Notes: a model not told the origin generated them from the letters alone. A DNA stretch of 64,000 bases from Ketobacter sp964016105 (GCA_964016105.1 CAXHEX010000003.1:1-64000); one strand, 5' to 3'. Shown: positions 34,196 through 44,586, counted from the first letter of the stretch. Made by a program: numbers and translations.

Positions 34196-35640
34196 GACGC
34201 TTTCTGCTCATAGAGTTCCAGGTAAGATCGAGCACTGCTACTCCAATCAAAATTTTGCGCCATGGCTCGGATTTGGATTTTGTTCCAGGTTTTGCGTTTA
34301 CTGTAGAACGCTGCAGCCCGTCGAACTGTTTCCAGGAAAGCGTCTGAACTTTCCTCCTCGAAAACAAAACCTGTTGCCGTTTCCTGTTCCACCGAAGCAT
34401 CATTCACATCCACCACTGTATCGATCAATCCACCGGTCGCGCGCACGATGGGCAAGGTTCCATAACGCAAACTGTATATTTGGTTTAGGCCACAAGGTTC
34501 ATAGCGAGAAGGCATGGCAAACAAATCAGCAGATGCCTCGATCTGATGCGCTAATGCCTCATCATAGCCAATAGTAACTGACATAGTTTTTGGGTTAGCT
34601 TCCGCCAGCTGTCGTAACCGGGATTCCAGGTAGCCATCACCACTTCCCAAAATAACCCACTGGATTTTTTCTTTCTGCAACTGTTCCATTGCAGACAGCA
34701 CCCAGTCCATGCCCTTTTGATGAACCAATCTACTGACCACCCCAATGAGGGGCGCTGACTTACTTAAACGCAACCCCTTGTGTCTTTGCAGATCCAATTT
34801 ATTTTTGAGTTTTTCTGCAATAGATTCACTGTCATAGTGGAAGGTTACATGGGGGTCAGTGGCCGGATCCCACAATTGGTAATCAACCCCATTAAGTATT
34901 CCAACCAGCTTATGTTGATAGTGCTGCAGCAGTCCGGACATACCACATGCCAAAGGCTCTTCTAGAATTTCTTGGCAATAGGTCGGGCTTACGGTGGTAA
35001 CCCAGTTGGAAAAAACCACTCCTGCTTTTAAGAATGAAAAATTGCCATAAAACTCCAATGCTTCAAATTGCCACCACTCTGCAGGCAAACCAAGGGCGTC
35101 GAACGTAAACCTATCGTAGATGCCCTGGTAGGCTAGATTATGAATGGTAAATACCGTATGAGTATGCAACCCATACAAGGTAACAAAGGCAGGCACCAAA
35201 CCAGTTTGCCAATCATTACAATGGACGATGTCAAATAATTTTGAGTAGGGAGACAATGAAGGGCTAGCAAGGTTGACCACCGCCCGACAAAAATGGGCAT
35301 AGCGTTGAGCGTTATCTGGCCAATCGTTGCCACTGGAATCAACGTAGGGGCCACCACCCCTGTTAAACAATACATCGGAGCACACAACCAGTAATGGCAC
35401 ATCGTCATGGGGGTTGCGGTATTCTCTCACGCATACATGGTCGGGCAACAGATGGTCTTGAAATTCGTACTCCTGAATGGGATCACCCAGTTTTTCCAGA
35501 ACACTCCCATAACCCGGCAAAACCACCGTCACATCCTGGCCTGTCTCTAATAACGCCCCGGGTAATGCAGAACTCACATCTGCCAACCCGCCTGTTTTTA
35601 CTAATGGATAATATTCACTTGTGGCAAATAAAATACTCAT
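34192..35640 (-). CDS. glgA: Glycogen synthase GlgA (GT5)
   Basis: GlgA transfers glucose from ADP-glucose to the non-reducing end of alpha-1,4-glucan. The 482-residue product begins MSILFATSEYYPLVKTGGLADVSSALP, the family N-terminus with the ADP-glucose KTGGL loop. The C-terminal GT-B domain has SRYEPCGLNQIYSLRYGTLPIVRATGGLIDTV, with the catalytic Glu of the EPCGL motif. It is read divergently from pgi. The PfkB kinase overlaps its end by 4 bp. ADP-glucose would come from GlgC at 40164. Confidence 0.96.
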   Translation of the reverse strand: MSILFATSEYYPLVKTGGLADVSSALPGALLETGQDVTVVLPGYGSVLEKLGDPIQEYEFQDHLLPDHVCVREYRNPHDDVPLLVVCSDVLFNRGGGPYVDSSGNDWPDNAQRYAHFCRAVVNLASPSLSPYSKLFDIVHCNDWQTGLVPAFVTLYGLHTHTVFTIHNLAYQGIYDRFTFDALGLPAEWWQFEALEFYGNFSFLKAGVVFSNWVTTVSPTYCQEILEEPLACGMSGLLQHYQHKLVGILNGVDYQLWDPATDPHVTFHYDSESIAEKLKNKLDLQRHKGLRLSKSAPLIGVVSRLVHQKGMDWVLSAMEQLQKEKIQWVILGSGDGYLESRLRQLAEANPKTMSVTIGYDEALAHQIEASADLFAMPSRYEPCGLNQIYSLRYGTLPIVRATGGLIDTVVDVNDASVEQETATGFVFEEESSDAFLETVRRAAAFYSKRKTWNKIQIRAMAQNFDWSSSARSYLELYEQKAS

Positions 35641-35842
35641 GGTTAGATCTTCAGTCTTGGAAGTGAATGAATCGATAACGACTAGTTATAAAGTTATAAC
35701 AATAAAACTACTCTAATATGACGCGAGGCACAACTGCACCACCACTATCAAGTTTAAGATTTGATTGAAATCAAATATAGCGCCACATAATAATTCTAAG
35801 CTGTAATTATCAATCGACTTGCCCATGATAGGAATGATTACA

Positions 35843-37507
35843 ATGTCTAATCCCAGAACATGCTCCAGCTGGCATGCCCTATCCCAATTAAAAAAACAAA
35901 TCTCAACCAGTCGCCTAAGCTCGCTCTTTCAACACGACAGCAGTCGCTTCGATCGCTTCTCCATAGAAGTGGGTAGTTTGTTTGTGGATTACTCCAAGAA
36001 CTTTATCAATCAGCAAATTTTTGCCCAGTTGATCAACCTGGCTAGGGAGCAGAAAGTTGACCTTGCAATAGCAGATTTACAAGGGGCACGCCAACGCGCA
36101 AACAATGTTCCCAGGGTACCCTATCTGGCCCTCAGGGACCCGGCGCTGCCCCCCTTCATATTAGACGGAGTGGATATCGCATCAGACATTCGCAACACGC
36201 GCTTTCGTATCAACCGCATGTGCAATGATATTCGATCCTGGAACTGGCGCGGCTTTAGCGAAAAGCCCATCACCGACATAGTAGTCCTTGGTGTGGGTGG
36301 CGCCGCCAATGGCACCCACGCTGTATGCAATGCCCTCTATGGATTTCAAACCGGCGCAATTCGCTGCCACTTTATCACCAGTGCTGACTCCCACAACCTC
36401 AATCAGCTCTTGTCTCAACTACAGAGAGACACCACACTTTTTGTCATTTCCAGCAAAAGCTTTGGCACCCACGAGACCCTTCACAATGCCAATATCGCAA
36501 AACAATGGGCCACTGGCACAGGCGTCAATAATCTGGTGATGCAGCGGCACTTTATTGCCATAACAGCCAATCAAAAAGCGGCACAGTCATTTGGTATTGA
36601 TAGGGACAATACCTTGCCCGTGTGGGATTGGTTGCCCAGTCGTTATTCCCTATGGTCTTCTGCGGGGTTACCCATAGCCTTGTGCGTAGGGATGGAACGG
36701 TTTGAACAATTACTGGCGGGCGCCAACAGCATGGATCAACATTTTAGCCAGACACCTTTGGAGCAAAACTTGCCGGTGATCATGGCGATGCTCAGCGTCT
36801 GGTACATCAACTTTTGGGATGCACCTCACCACGCGATTCTGCCCTATAACGAAACCCTGGATCTATTACCCGACTTTGTTCAGCATTGCCTGATGGAAGC
36901 CAATGGTAAATCCGTGAATAGAGAAGGTCAGGAAGTGGACTACAACACCGCCCCGGTTATTTGGGGGGCTGCGGGCAGTAACGGCCAACACACGTACTTT
37001 CAGCTCTTACATCAGGGCACCCATACTATTCCAGCGGATTTTATCACCGCAGTGAGGGAACCCCTGCTGGGTGACAATCACACGGTATTCACTCAGCTTC
37101 TAGCCCAAACCGAGGCACTAATGATGGGTGATCGTGAAGGCACCATACTCCGCCAGGAAGCACCACTTCAAGAAAAGCACCTTCCGGGCAACAAACCTTC
37201 CACCAGCATACTCATGCAGGAACTATCCCCCTATTGCCTAGGACAGCTTCTTTCGCTCTATGAACACATCTCGTTTGTGCAGAGCGCCATTTGGGATCTA
37301 AACCCGTTCTCCCATTGGGGTACTGAACTGAGCAAACGCTACAGCAATAGCTTTGCCCAGGAAACGGACGCCACCAACAACCAGGCAGAACACGACCCAT
37401 CCACACTCGGGTTACTGAAGCAATTTAAGAAATGGAGCCGCCGCCCCGCTCCAGAGCGAAGCGCCCTGGAGCAGGAGATCGAAGAAAACAGTTATCCCTT
37501 CTTTTGA
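35843..37507 (+). CDS. pgi: Glucose-6-phosphate isomerase, divergent
   Basis: Pgi interconverts glucose-6- and fructose-6-phosphate. From the ATG at 35843 (AGGAA upstream) the product has 554 residues. Family motifs present include SSKSFGTHETL, AGSNGQHTYFQLLHQGT, LLAQTEALM, ANGKSV and the Lys of HWGTELSK. Two sugar-phosphate loops differ from what I know of Pgi: the usual GIGGSxLGP is GVGGAANGT, and GGRYS is PSRYS. Activity is therefore probable but not certain. Its end overlaps the convergent glgB by 16 bp, and it is divergent from glgA. Confidence 0.85.
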   Translation: MSNPRTCSSWHALSQLKKQISTSRLSSLFQHDSSRFDRFSIEVGSLFVDYSKNFINQQIFAQLINLAREQKVDLAIADLQGARQRANNVPRVPYLALRDPALPPFILDGVDIASDIRNTRFRINRMCNDIRSWNWRGFSEKPITDIVVLGVGGAANGTHAVCNALYGFQTGAIRCHFITSADSHNLNQLLSQLQRDTTLFVISSKSFGTHETLHNANIAKQWATGTGVNNLVMQRHFIAITANQKAAQSFGIDRDNTLPVWDWLPSRYSLWSSAGLPIALCVGMERFEQLLAGANSMDQHFSQTPLEQNLPVIMAMLSVWYINFWDAPHHAILPYNETLDLLPDFVQHCLMEANGKSVNREGQEVDYNTAPVIWGAAGSNGQHTYFQLLHQGTHTIPADFITAVREPLLGDNHTVFTQLLAQTEALMMGDREGTILRQEAPLQEKHLPGNKPSTSILMQELSPYCLGQLLSLYEHISFVQSAIWDLNPFSHWGTELSKRYSNSFAQETDATNNQAEHDPSTLGLLKQFKKWSRRPAPERSALEQEIEENSYPFF

Positions 37508-39693
37508 AGCACCAGGGCGCCCAAGGGTGGCAGTGTAAGCTCTACACTGTGGGGTTGCCCCATGGTGGGTTCTTGCTGTGAAAGGATCTCCACTCCGTTA
37601 GAAATATTGCTGCCGCCATAGAAAACCGAGTCGGAGTTAAGGATCTCCTGATACACTCCAGCTTCAGGTACACCGATGCGATAGTCCTCCCTCACCACCG
37701 GAGTAAAGTTCAACACCACCAACACATTTTCCCCCTCACACTGGCGTAAATAACTGATAACCGACTGACCACTGTCATGGCAATCAATCCACTGAAACCC
37801 TTGATGATCAAAATCAAAATGATAGAGCGGCTTGCTGCTGCAATAGAGACGATTAAGATCTTTAACCAGTGTTTGCACCCCTTTCTGCAATTCAAAATCC
37901 AACAAATGCCAATCCAAAGCCTTATCGGCACACCACTCCTGGCCGTGACCAAACTCGCCGCCCATGAACAACAGCTTTTTACCTGGATGGGTGAAGAGAT
38001 AACAGAACAGCAACCGGAGATTGGCAAATTGCTGCCAACCATCACCGGGCATCTTCTCTAACAGGGAGCGCTTACCGTGAACCACTTCATCGTGAGATAA
38101 AGGCAATATAAAGTTTTCTGAAAATGCGTAGAGCAAGCTGAAGGTCAGTTTGTCATGGTGGTACTTTCTGTGTATCGGGTCTTCGGACACGTAGGATAAA
38201 GTGTCATTCATCCACCCCATATTCCATTTCATACTAAACCCTAACCCCCCTAAATACACCGGTCGAGACACCTGGGGCCAAGCGGTTGATTCCTCTGCCA
38301 TCATCAAGGCGCCGGGAAAATCCTGGTGCAGCTTTTCATTGGTGCGACGAATAAAGTGGATGGCGTCCAGGTTTTCATTACCACCATATTCATTTGGGGA
38401 CCATTCCCCATCTTCGCGGGAGTAATCCAAATACAGCATGGACGCCACAGCGTCTACCCGCAGACCATCAATATGAAACTGATCCAACCAGAAATAGGCA
38501 CTGGAATAAAGAAAGTTACGAACTTCGTTGCGGCCATAATTGAAAATTAATGTTCCCCAATCTTTGTGTTCTCCCCGAGAGGGGTCGGCATGCTCATAAA
38601 GACAAGTGCCATCGAACCGAGCCAAACCGTGGGCATCTTTTGGAAAATGAGCGGGAACCCAATCCAGGATTACACCAATACCATGGAGGTGGCAGTGATC
38701 GACAAAATACTTGAAATCGTTAATATCACCGTGGCGGCTGGTGGGAGCAAAGTAACCGGTAACTTGATAGCCCCAGGAACCATCGAAAGGAAACTCAGTG
38801 ACAGGCAGTAGCTCAATATGGGTGAACCCCATATCTTTCACATAGTCCACCAAGCGATGGGCTAACTCTCGGTAGCTCAAATAGTTACCTTGTTCGTCCC
38901 TCTGCCAAGAACCTAAATGCACTTCGTAGATGGAAGTGGGGGCATGTAACCAGTCGGCACGAGCACGCTTCTGCATCCAGAGATCATCCTGCCACTGGTA
39001 ATTTTCAATATGATGAAACTCACTGGCGGTGTTGGGCCTCAACTCAAAGAAGCGCCCGTAGGGATCGGATTTGGTAAACAACTGACCCGTATCGCGATTA
39101 CGAATCTCAAATTTATACAGGGCGCCACTGGGAAACTCAGGCACAAAAAGCTCCCAAATTCCGGTGCTGCCTCGGGAACGCATGGCGTGAGTTCTACCAT
39201 CCCATCGATTGAAATCCCCAACCAGACTGACCCGCTCCGCGTTGGGTGCCCACACTGCAAATAAGACCCCTTTTACTTCATCCACAATTTGAGGGTGAGC
39301 TCCCATAACGCGATACGCATCAAAGCACTCCTGGCTATGAAATTGCTGAAGCCACTCTTCGCTAAGCTGTGGAGTGAAGGTATATGGGTCTATAAATGCC
39401 CGCGTCTCTCCATTCATAGTTTCCAATAGCCGAGGATGATGCTCCCATCCAGAAGTGGGTTCCCTAAGCTCAAACAATCCCGTATTGGGGACTTGCTCCA
39501 TTTGAATGCGGTCTGCACCCAAAACGACCTCAACGGACTGGGCATGGGGGCGATATACGCGCATGAGCCTGGATCCCTTTTGCCCGTGAATTCCCAAGAC
39601 GCTGAACGGGTCATGGTGCCGGGCTTCCAGAATCTTCTCCAGTTGCGAGTCAATGGTGGGTGTTTTTGCGGAAGGGACGGATTGAATAGTCAT
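37492..39693 (-). CDS. glgB: 1,4-alpha-glucan branching enzyme GlgB (GH13)
   Basis: GlgB makes the alpha-1,6 branches of glycogen. From the ATG at 39693 (MTIQSVPSAK) it has 733 residues, near the E. coli length. It has an N-terminal carbohydrate-binding region (CBM48, about residues 115-215). The (beta/alpha)8 barrel follows, with the nucleophile in GLRVDAVASMLYLDY, the acid Glu in MMAEESTAWP and the stabilising LSHDEVVHG. A GTG at 39807 would add 38 residues that look non-conserved. It is read away from glgC; the gap of about 470 bp between them should hold both promoters. Confidence 0.95.
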   Translation of the reverse strand: MTIQSVPSAKTPTIDSQLEKILEARHHDPFSVLGIHGQKGSRLMRVYRPHAQSVEVVLGADRIQMEQVPNTGLFELREPTSGWEHHPRLLETMNGETRAFIDPYTFTPQLSEEWLQQFHSQECFDAYRVMGAHPQIVDEVKGVLFAVWAPNAERVSLVGDFNRWDGRTHAMRSRGSTGIWELFVPEFPSGALYKFEIRNRDTGQLFTKSDPYGRFFELRPNTASEFHHIENYQWQDDLWMQKRARADWLHAPTSIYEVHLGSWQRDEQGNYLSYRELAHRLVDYVKDMGFTHIELLPVTEFPFDGSWGYQVTGYFAPTSRHGDINDFKYFVDHCHLHGIGVILDWVPAHFPKDAHGLARFDGTCLYEHADPSRGEHKDWGTLIFNYGRNEVRNFLYSSAYFWLDQFHIDGLRVDAVASMLYLDYSREDGEWSPNEYGGNENLDAIHFIRRTNEKLHQDFPGALMMAEESTAWPQVSRPVYLGGLGFSMKWNMGWMNDTLSYVSEDPIHRKYHHDKLTFSLLYAFSENFILPLSHDEVVHGKRSLLEKMPGDGWQQFANLRLLFCYLFTHPGKKLLFMGGEFGHGQEWCADKALDWHLLDFELQKGVQTLVKDLNRLYCSSKPLYHFDFDHQGFQWIDCHDSGQSVISYLRQCEGENVLVVLNFTPVVREDYRIGVPEAGVYQEILNSDSVFYGGSNISNGVEILSQQEPTMGQPHSVELTLPPLGALVLQKKG

Positions 39694-40163
39694 AGGGCTG
39701 TTGAACACACTCTGCTGAAAATAGGCTGGGTCGAAACTTTCAAGTTTCAAACAATAGCAAACGCTAAGGTTACACGGGAAACCATTAGGGAGGAAAGAGA
39801 CAACCACGATATTTAATTTTTATGGCGAAGCCCCCGTTGACTTGGATCAAAACTTGCGTTTTATTAATGTTGTGTTCTCACCATATCAAGATCTGCGTCA
39901 ACAAAAAGAAAAGAACTTTTTTCCATAATTTAAGCGTAATAGGAAACGAGCAGCACCGTAGTAGAAAAATGGATCATTTCCTGCATGGATGTAGTTGCGC
40001 TGTCATAAAGTCATGCAAATATAACCTTAAGATTTCTGTATTTTTCAAACGGGGTTAGTAACCCGCATAAATTTCGGGCCCCCTTCGGGATCCCGAGTAA
40101 TATTTGAAAAGTCAGCTAGAATCTTAATTCAATTAGACATTTGTTCGTATTAACAGGTATAGC
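39694..40163. other. Divergent regulatory region between glgB and glgC
   Basis: About 470 AT-rich bases hold no convincing gene. A 78-codon frame at 39822-40058 lacks a ribosome site and is rich in Lys, Phe and His, so I discount it. A perfect 12-bp palindrome TCGGGATCCCGA (40085-40096) lies 67 bases before glgC and could be an operator. The glgC start has AGG eight bases upstream. Confidence 0.5.
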
Positions 40164-41429
40164 ATGCTAAACACCATGGATTCCAATTTTGGTTATTTAA
40201 AGAACACTCTGGCTTTGATATTGGCAGGGGGAAGCGGCTCTCGATTGCAGTCCCTTACCCGTTGGCATTCCAAGCCAGCTGTGCCTTTTGGAGGTAAATT
40301 CAGAACCATCGATTTCCCCCTTTCCAACTGCATCAATTCCGGGATCCGAAGAATCAGCATTCTGACCCAATACAAATCCCACTCCCTAAATACCCACATC
40401 CAGAAAGGCTGGAATTTTCTACGCCCGGAACTGGGAGAATTTGTGGAGCTATTACCTGCGCAGCAGCGGGTGAAGGATTCCTGGTACCTGGGCACGGCGG
40501 ACGCGGTGTATCAAAATCTGGATATCATCGACACTCTAAACCCGGAATACGTACTGATTTTGGCTGGCGATCATATCTATAAAATGAATTACGCCCTGAT
40601 GATTGAACATCACATCAAAACCGGAGCCCATATCACCGTAGGCTGCCTTGAAGTGGAAAGCGAAAAAGCCAAAGAATTTGGTGTGATGTCCGTAGATGAA
40701 AAAAACCGTATCATCCAATTCAAAGAAAAGCCGTCCAACCCCGAGAGTATTCCGGGCCGGCCAGGAACCAGTCTGGCGTCCATGGGCATTTATGTCCTGT
40801 CCCGTCAATTTCTCGACGAATGCCTGGCGGCAGATGCCAGTCTTGACCAGAGCGACCACGACTTTGGTAAAAACATCATTCCTACCGCCGTGGACGCTGG
40901 AAAAGTGATTAGCGCCTACGCCTTTAGCGAAGAAAATACAGGCAATTCCTGTTACTGGCGCGATGTGGGCACAGTGGACAGTTATTTTGAAGCCAACATG
41001 GATCTACTGTCCGTGACCCCTCAGCTGAATCTGTATGATCAAAACTGGCCAATATGGACCTACCAGGAGCAGCTACCCCCAGCCAAGTTTGTATTCGACG
41101 ATGATGACCGCCGGGGAATGGCAGTGGACTCCCTGATCTCAGGTGGCTGTATTGTGTCCGGTAGTTACGTGAAGCACTCGTTGTTGTCCAACAACGTTCG
41201 AATCCACAGCTACTCTGAGTTAGAGGATTGTGTCATTCTGCCTAACGTGGAAATTGGCCGTAACTGCAAACTAAAACGCGTAATCATCGATCGAAACTGC
41301 CGCATACCACCGGGTACCACCATCGGCTACGACCCGGTAAAAGACGCCGAACAATTCTATGTTTCTTCAAAAGGAATCGTTCTAGTGTCACCGGAAATGT
41401 TAGGGCAATCACTCTCCAATGTCGCATAA
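40164..41429 (+). CDS. glgC: Glucose-1-phosphate adenylyltransferase GlgC
   Basis: GlgC makes ADP-glucose from ATP and glucose-1-phosphate, the committed and allosterically controlled step of glycogen synthesis. The 421-residue product has the N-terminal ALILAGGSGSRLQSLT nucleotide loop, KPAVPFGGKFRTIDFPLSN, the metal-site stretch LAGDHIYKMNY, and a C-terminal left-handed beta-helix. Its end overlaps the GH57 gene by 11 bp, indicating an operon glgC-GH57-malQ. An ATG at 40176 is an alternative start. Confidence 0.96.
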   Translation: MLNTMDSNFGYLKNTLALILAGGSGSRLQSLTRWHSKPAVPFGGKFRTIDFPLSNCINSGIRRISILTQYKSHSLNTHIQKGWNFLRPELGEFVELLPAQQRVKDSWYLGTADAVYQNLDIIDTLNPEYVLILAGDHIYKMNYALMIEHHIKTGAHITVGCLEVESEKAKEFGVMSVDEKNRIIQFKEKPSNPESIPGRPGTSLASMGIYVLSRQFLDECLAADASLDQSDHDFGKNIIPTAVDAGKVISAYAFSEENTGNSCYWRDVGTVDSYFEANMDLLSVTPQLNLYDQNWPIWTYQEQLPPAKFVFDDDDRRGMAVDSLISGGCIVSGSYVKHSLLSNNVRIHSYSELEDCVILPNVEIGRNCKLKRVIIDRNCRIPPGTTIGYDPVKDAEQFYVSSKGIVLVSPEMLGQSLSNVA

Positions 41430-43122
41430 GTCCGCCAATGGAGCGCCTGTCAACGTGGTACTGTGTTGGCACATGCATCAGCCACAGTACCAGGACCAGT
41501 TTAATCGTGCGTTCCATCTGCCCTGGACTTATCTCCATGCCATAAAAGATTACACCGACATGGCCGCTGCGGTGGAAGCAGTACCCCAGTGTCGGGTGGT
41601 AGTGAACTTTACTCCCGTGCTACTGGACCAGCTGGAGGACTACATCCAGCAGTTCGAACGTTATTTCAACCTGAATGAGCCCTTTAACGACACCTTACTC
41701 CTACACTTGTCTTGCCCCACCATCGGCCCTACGGAAGCAGCTCGGCATGACATAGTTAAGCAGTGCATTCGCGCCAACGAAGGCCGATTGGTAAAACGAT
41801 TTAAGCCCTACGAAGATCTGGTGAAGCTGGCTCACCACTGCCTGGAAAATTCAAACTATCTTGCCTATCTAGATGAGCAATATTTTTTCGACATTCTAGT
41901 TTGGTATCACCTGGTTTGGATGGGAGAAACCATTCGCCAGCAGGATCAAACGGTGCAAAGGCTAATCCGCAAAGCCCGCAACTTTACCTTCAGTGATCGC
42001 AAGGAACTGCTTGGGGTCATGGATGCCCTGCTACGCAACATCATCCCCCGCTACCGTCACTTGGCCGAGACCGGACAAATGGAGCTCAGCGTGACGCCAG
42101 ACAAGCATCCCATTATACCTCTGATGCTGGATTTCAACTGCGCCCTTGAGGCCATGCCGTCCGCGCCCTTGCCCCACGCCATTGAGTATCCTGGCGGCAA
42201 AGAACGGGCTTTAGCACACTTAAAAAAGGGAATAGCGTCTTTCGAACGCCATTTTGGATTTCAACCCGATGGCTGCTGGCCTTCAGAAGGGGCCTTGAAC
42301 CAGGCCACTCTAGAGCTGTTAGAGCAAACGGGGTTTACCTGGACTGCCAGTGGTGGCGGAGTATTGGGTAACAGCATGCAGGCCAGCAAGCTGGAAAATA
42401 TTTGCATCCATCATCCATTTAAGCTGGTGTCCAATGAGGTCACCTGTATTTTTCGAGACGATAACCTGTCTGACCTAATTGGCTTCACCTACTCAGGATG
42501 GGATCCAACCGATGCGGTAAACAACCTGTTACATCATGTGGAAAATATCCGTGAAGCTTGCCATTATCGAGAAGACACATTGATTCCCATTATCCTGGAT
42601 GGTGAAAATTGTTGGGAATACTACGCCAATAACGGCTACGATTTTTTAACCCAGCTCTACAGCAAGCTTTCCAACAACCCCAATATCAATTTAACCACCT
42701 TTCGAGATTATCTTAAGCATCACAAGAACAGAACCAAATTGCCGAAGCTGGTCACAGGCAGTTGGGTCTATGGCACCCTGTCCACATGGATAGGCGATGC
42801 TGCAAAAAATCGTGCTTGGGATTTACTGTGCCGCGCCAAAGAAGATTACGATCGCGTAGTTAAGAACAAAAAACTGGAGCCAGATATTCTTGCCAAAGCG
42901 GAAGAACAACTGGCCATTTGTGAAGGCTCAGACTGGTTCTGGTGGTTTGGCGACTATAACCCCAGCGAGTCCGTTTGTGATTTTGACATGCTTTATCGAA
43001 CCCACCTCAAAAACCTTTACCGGTTTTTGGGTGAAACCGCCCCTGCAGAGCTGGATGAAATCATAAGCGTAGGCGGCGGCAATCCCGAAAACGACGGCGT
43101 TATGCGCCGCGGTCAAGGTTAA
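41419..43122 (+). CDS. Glycoside hydrolase family 57 glucan enzyme
   Basis: The 567-residue product begins with NVVLCWHMHQPQYQD, the GH57 motif 1 (HxHQP). The motif with the nucleophile Glu is DGCWPSEGALN, and the acid/base Asp lies in SGWDPTDAVN. GH57 members are alpha-amylases, amylopullulanases, 4-alpha-glucanotransferases or branching enzymes, and I cannot choose among them. There is no signal peptide, so it acts inside the cell. It starts inside the end of glgC, and malQ follows 3 bp later. Confidence 0.88.
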   Translation: MSHKSANGAPVNVVLCWHMHQPQYQDQFNRAFHLPWTYLHAIKDYTDMAAAVEAVPQCRVVVNFTPVLLDQLEDYIQQFERYFNLNEPFNDTLLLHLSCPTIGPTEAARHDIVKQCIRANEGRLVKRFKPYEDLVKLAHHCLENSNYLAYLDEQYFFDILVWYHLVWMGETIRQQDQTVQRLIRKARNFTFSDRKELLGVMDALLRNIIPRYRHLAETGQMELSVTPDKHPIIPLMLDFNCALEAMPSAPLPHAIEYPGGKERALAHLKKGIASFERHFGFQPDGCWPSEGALNQATLELLEQTGFTWTASGGGVLGNSMQASKLENICIHHPFKLVSNEVTCIFRDDNLSDLIGFTYSGWDPTDAVNNLLHHVENIREACHYREDTLIPIILDGENCWEYYANNGYDFLTQLYSKLSNNPNINLTTFRDYLKHHKNRTKLPKLVTGSWVYGTLSTWIGDAAKNRAWDLLCRAKEDYDRVVKNKKLEPDILAKAEEQLAICEGSDWFWWFGDYNPSESVCDFDMLYRTHLKNLYRFLGETAPAELDEIISVGGGNPENDGVMRRGQG

Positions 43123-43125
43123 TTT

Positions 43126-44586
43126 ATGATGCAAGAAATTCTAAACCAACGGTTGTCAGGCGTAATTCTTCACCCTACTTCACTCCCCAGCAACAACGGG
43201 CCAGGCCGCTTGGGTGCGGAGGCCTATGCCTGGATTGATTGGCTCCATCAAGCTGGATTTAAAATGTGGCAAATTCTGCCCCTAACACCCGTGGCGGATG
43301 GATCACCCTATAACAGTTATTCCGCCTTTGCGGGAAACACCGACCTGATCGATGCAGATCAACTACAGTACATGGGTTTTCCCGGGCTAGATAAAAGCCA
43401 ACCCTTGGGTGGCAGCACATCTGCCACTGATAGTATTCTTCGCCCCTACTTCCACTGGCTGAATAAGCAATCTGAACATGGAGTTAAGGGTGAACTTAAC
43501 CAGTTTATCCAGCAAACAGACTGGCTGAGAGACTATTGTTTATTTCGTATTATTAAACAGCGACACATGGGCTCTTGGATTGATTGGCCGGAAGAGCTGC
43601 GCAGCCGTAACGAACATGCTCTTGAAACAGTTGAATCCGAAAACAAAGAGGAATATCAATTTCAGCAATTTCTTCAGTTTCTTTTCCACAAACAGTGGCA
43701 TCAATTGAAACAACACGCAAACAATAAGGGCATTAAAATACTCGGTGACCTACCCATATTCGTAGCCCATGACAGCGCCGATGTGTGGGCCTGCCAATCA
43801 CTCTACAAGCTGGAACCCAACGGCCACCCCACAGTGGTGGCTGGGGTACCCCCTGATTACTTTTCCGCAACCGGGCAACGCTGGGGCAACCCCATTTACC
43901 ACTGGCAAAATCACCAGGATAGTAATTTTGAATGGTGGATCCGAAGAATCAATCACAGCCTTACGCTCTACGACGTGGTCCGTATTGATCACTTCAGAGG
44001 GTTTGTGGCCTGCTGGGAAATCCCCGCCGACGAACCCACCGCCATCAACGGCCATTGGGTGGATGCTCCAGGAGAACAACTATTCGAACAGCTGCTCAAG
44101 GAACGGGGCAATCTACCACTGGTGGCAGAAGACCTGGGCATAATAACGGATGAAGTGGTGGCGCTGCGTAAGCGCTTCAACCTGTTGGGCATGAAGATTT
44201 TACATTTCGCCTTTGACAGCGATGGCTTCAATCCGTATTTGCCCCACAACCACACTCACGACAGCATCATTTACACCGGCACCCACGACAACAACACCAC
44301 AGTGGGCTGGTACCAAGAGCTCAGCCCGGAAATCAAAGACAGAGTAATGGATTATTTTTCACAACCCAGTGAAGCCATGCCTTGGCCTTTGATCAAAAGC
44401 GCACTGGCTTCACCGGCCAACTGGGCCCTGGTACCGTTACAGGACCTGTTGGAATTGGGGGGAGAGCATCGCATGAATACCCCTGGCACAGTGGAAAACA
44501 ACTGGCAGTGGCAATTTCAATGGAGCCAGGTACCTGAAGACCTGGCCCAACGTCTAAGCCACCTTAATCATCTCTATCTCCGGTAA
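43126..44586 (+). CDS. malQ: 4-alpha-glucanotransferase MalQ (GH77)
   Basis: MalQ moves malto-oligosaccharide segments between chains and releases glucose, which Glk then phosphorylates. The 486-residue product, without the N-terminal extension of E. coli MalQ, has the GH77 sites: nucleophile Asp in VVRIDHFRGF, acid Glu in LVAEDLGIIT, and third acid Asp in TGTHDNNTTVGW. AAGG precedes the first ATG. The stop codon lies inside a 12-bp tandem repeat. It converges on glgP. Confidence 0.95.
   Translation: MMQEILNQRLSGVILHPTSLPSNNGPGRLGAEAYAWIDWLHQAGFKMWQILPLTPVADGSPYNSYSAFAGNTDLIDADQLQYMGFPGLDKSQPLGGSTSATDSILRPYFHWLNKQSEHGVKGELNQFIQQTDWLRDYCLFRIIKQRHMGSWIDWPEELRSRNEHALETVESENKEEYQFQQFLQFLFHKQWHQLKQHANNKGIKILGDLPIFVAHDSADVWACQSLYKLEPNGHPTVVAGVPPDYFSATGQRWGNPIYHWQNHQDSNFEWWIRRINHSLTLYDVVRIDHFRGFVACWEIPADEPTAINGHWVDAPGEQLFEQLLKERGNLPLVAEDLGIITDEVVALRKRFNLLGMKILHFAFDSDGFNPYLPHNHTHDSIIYTGTHDNNTTVGWYQELSPEIKDRVMDYFSQPSEAMPWPLIKSALASPANWALVPLQDLLELGGEHRMNTPGTVENNWQWQFQWSQVPEDLAQRLSHLNHLYLR

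Noticed and set aside
36943..37035. Loss of the Glu and His usually named as catalytic in Pgi, as proof of a dead enzyme
   Set aside because: As I recall, Pseudomonas-type Pgi also lacks these residues at those positions, so this alone does not indicate inactivity; only the loop changes are reported.
39822..40058. 78-codon frame upstream of glgC
   Set aside because: No ribosome site, AT-rich low-quality composition, and position in a divergent promoter region.
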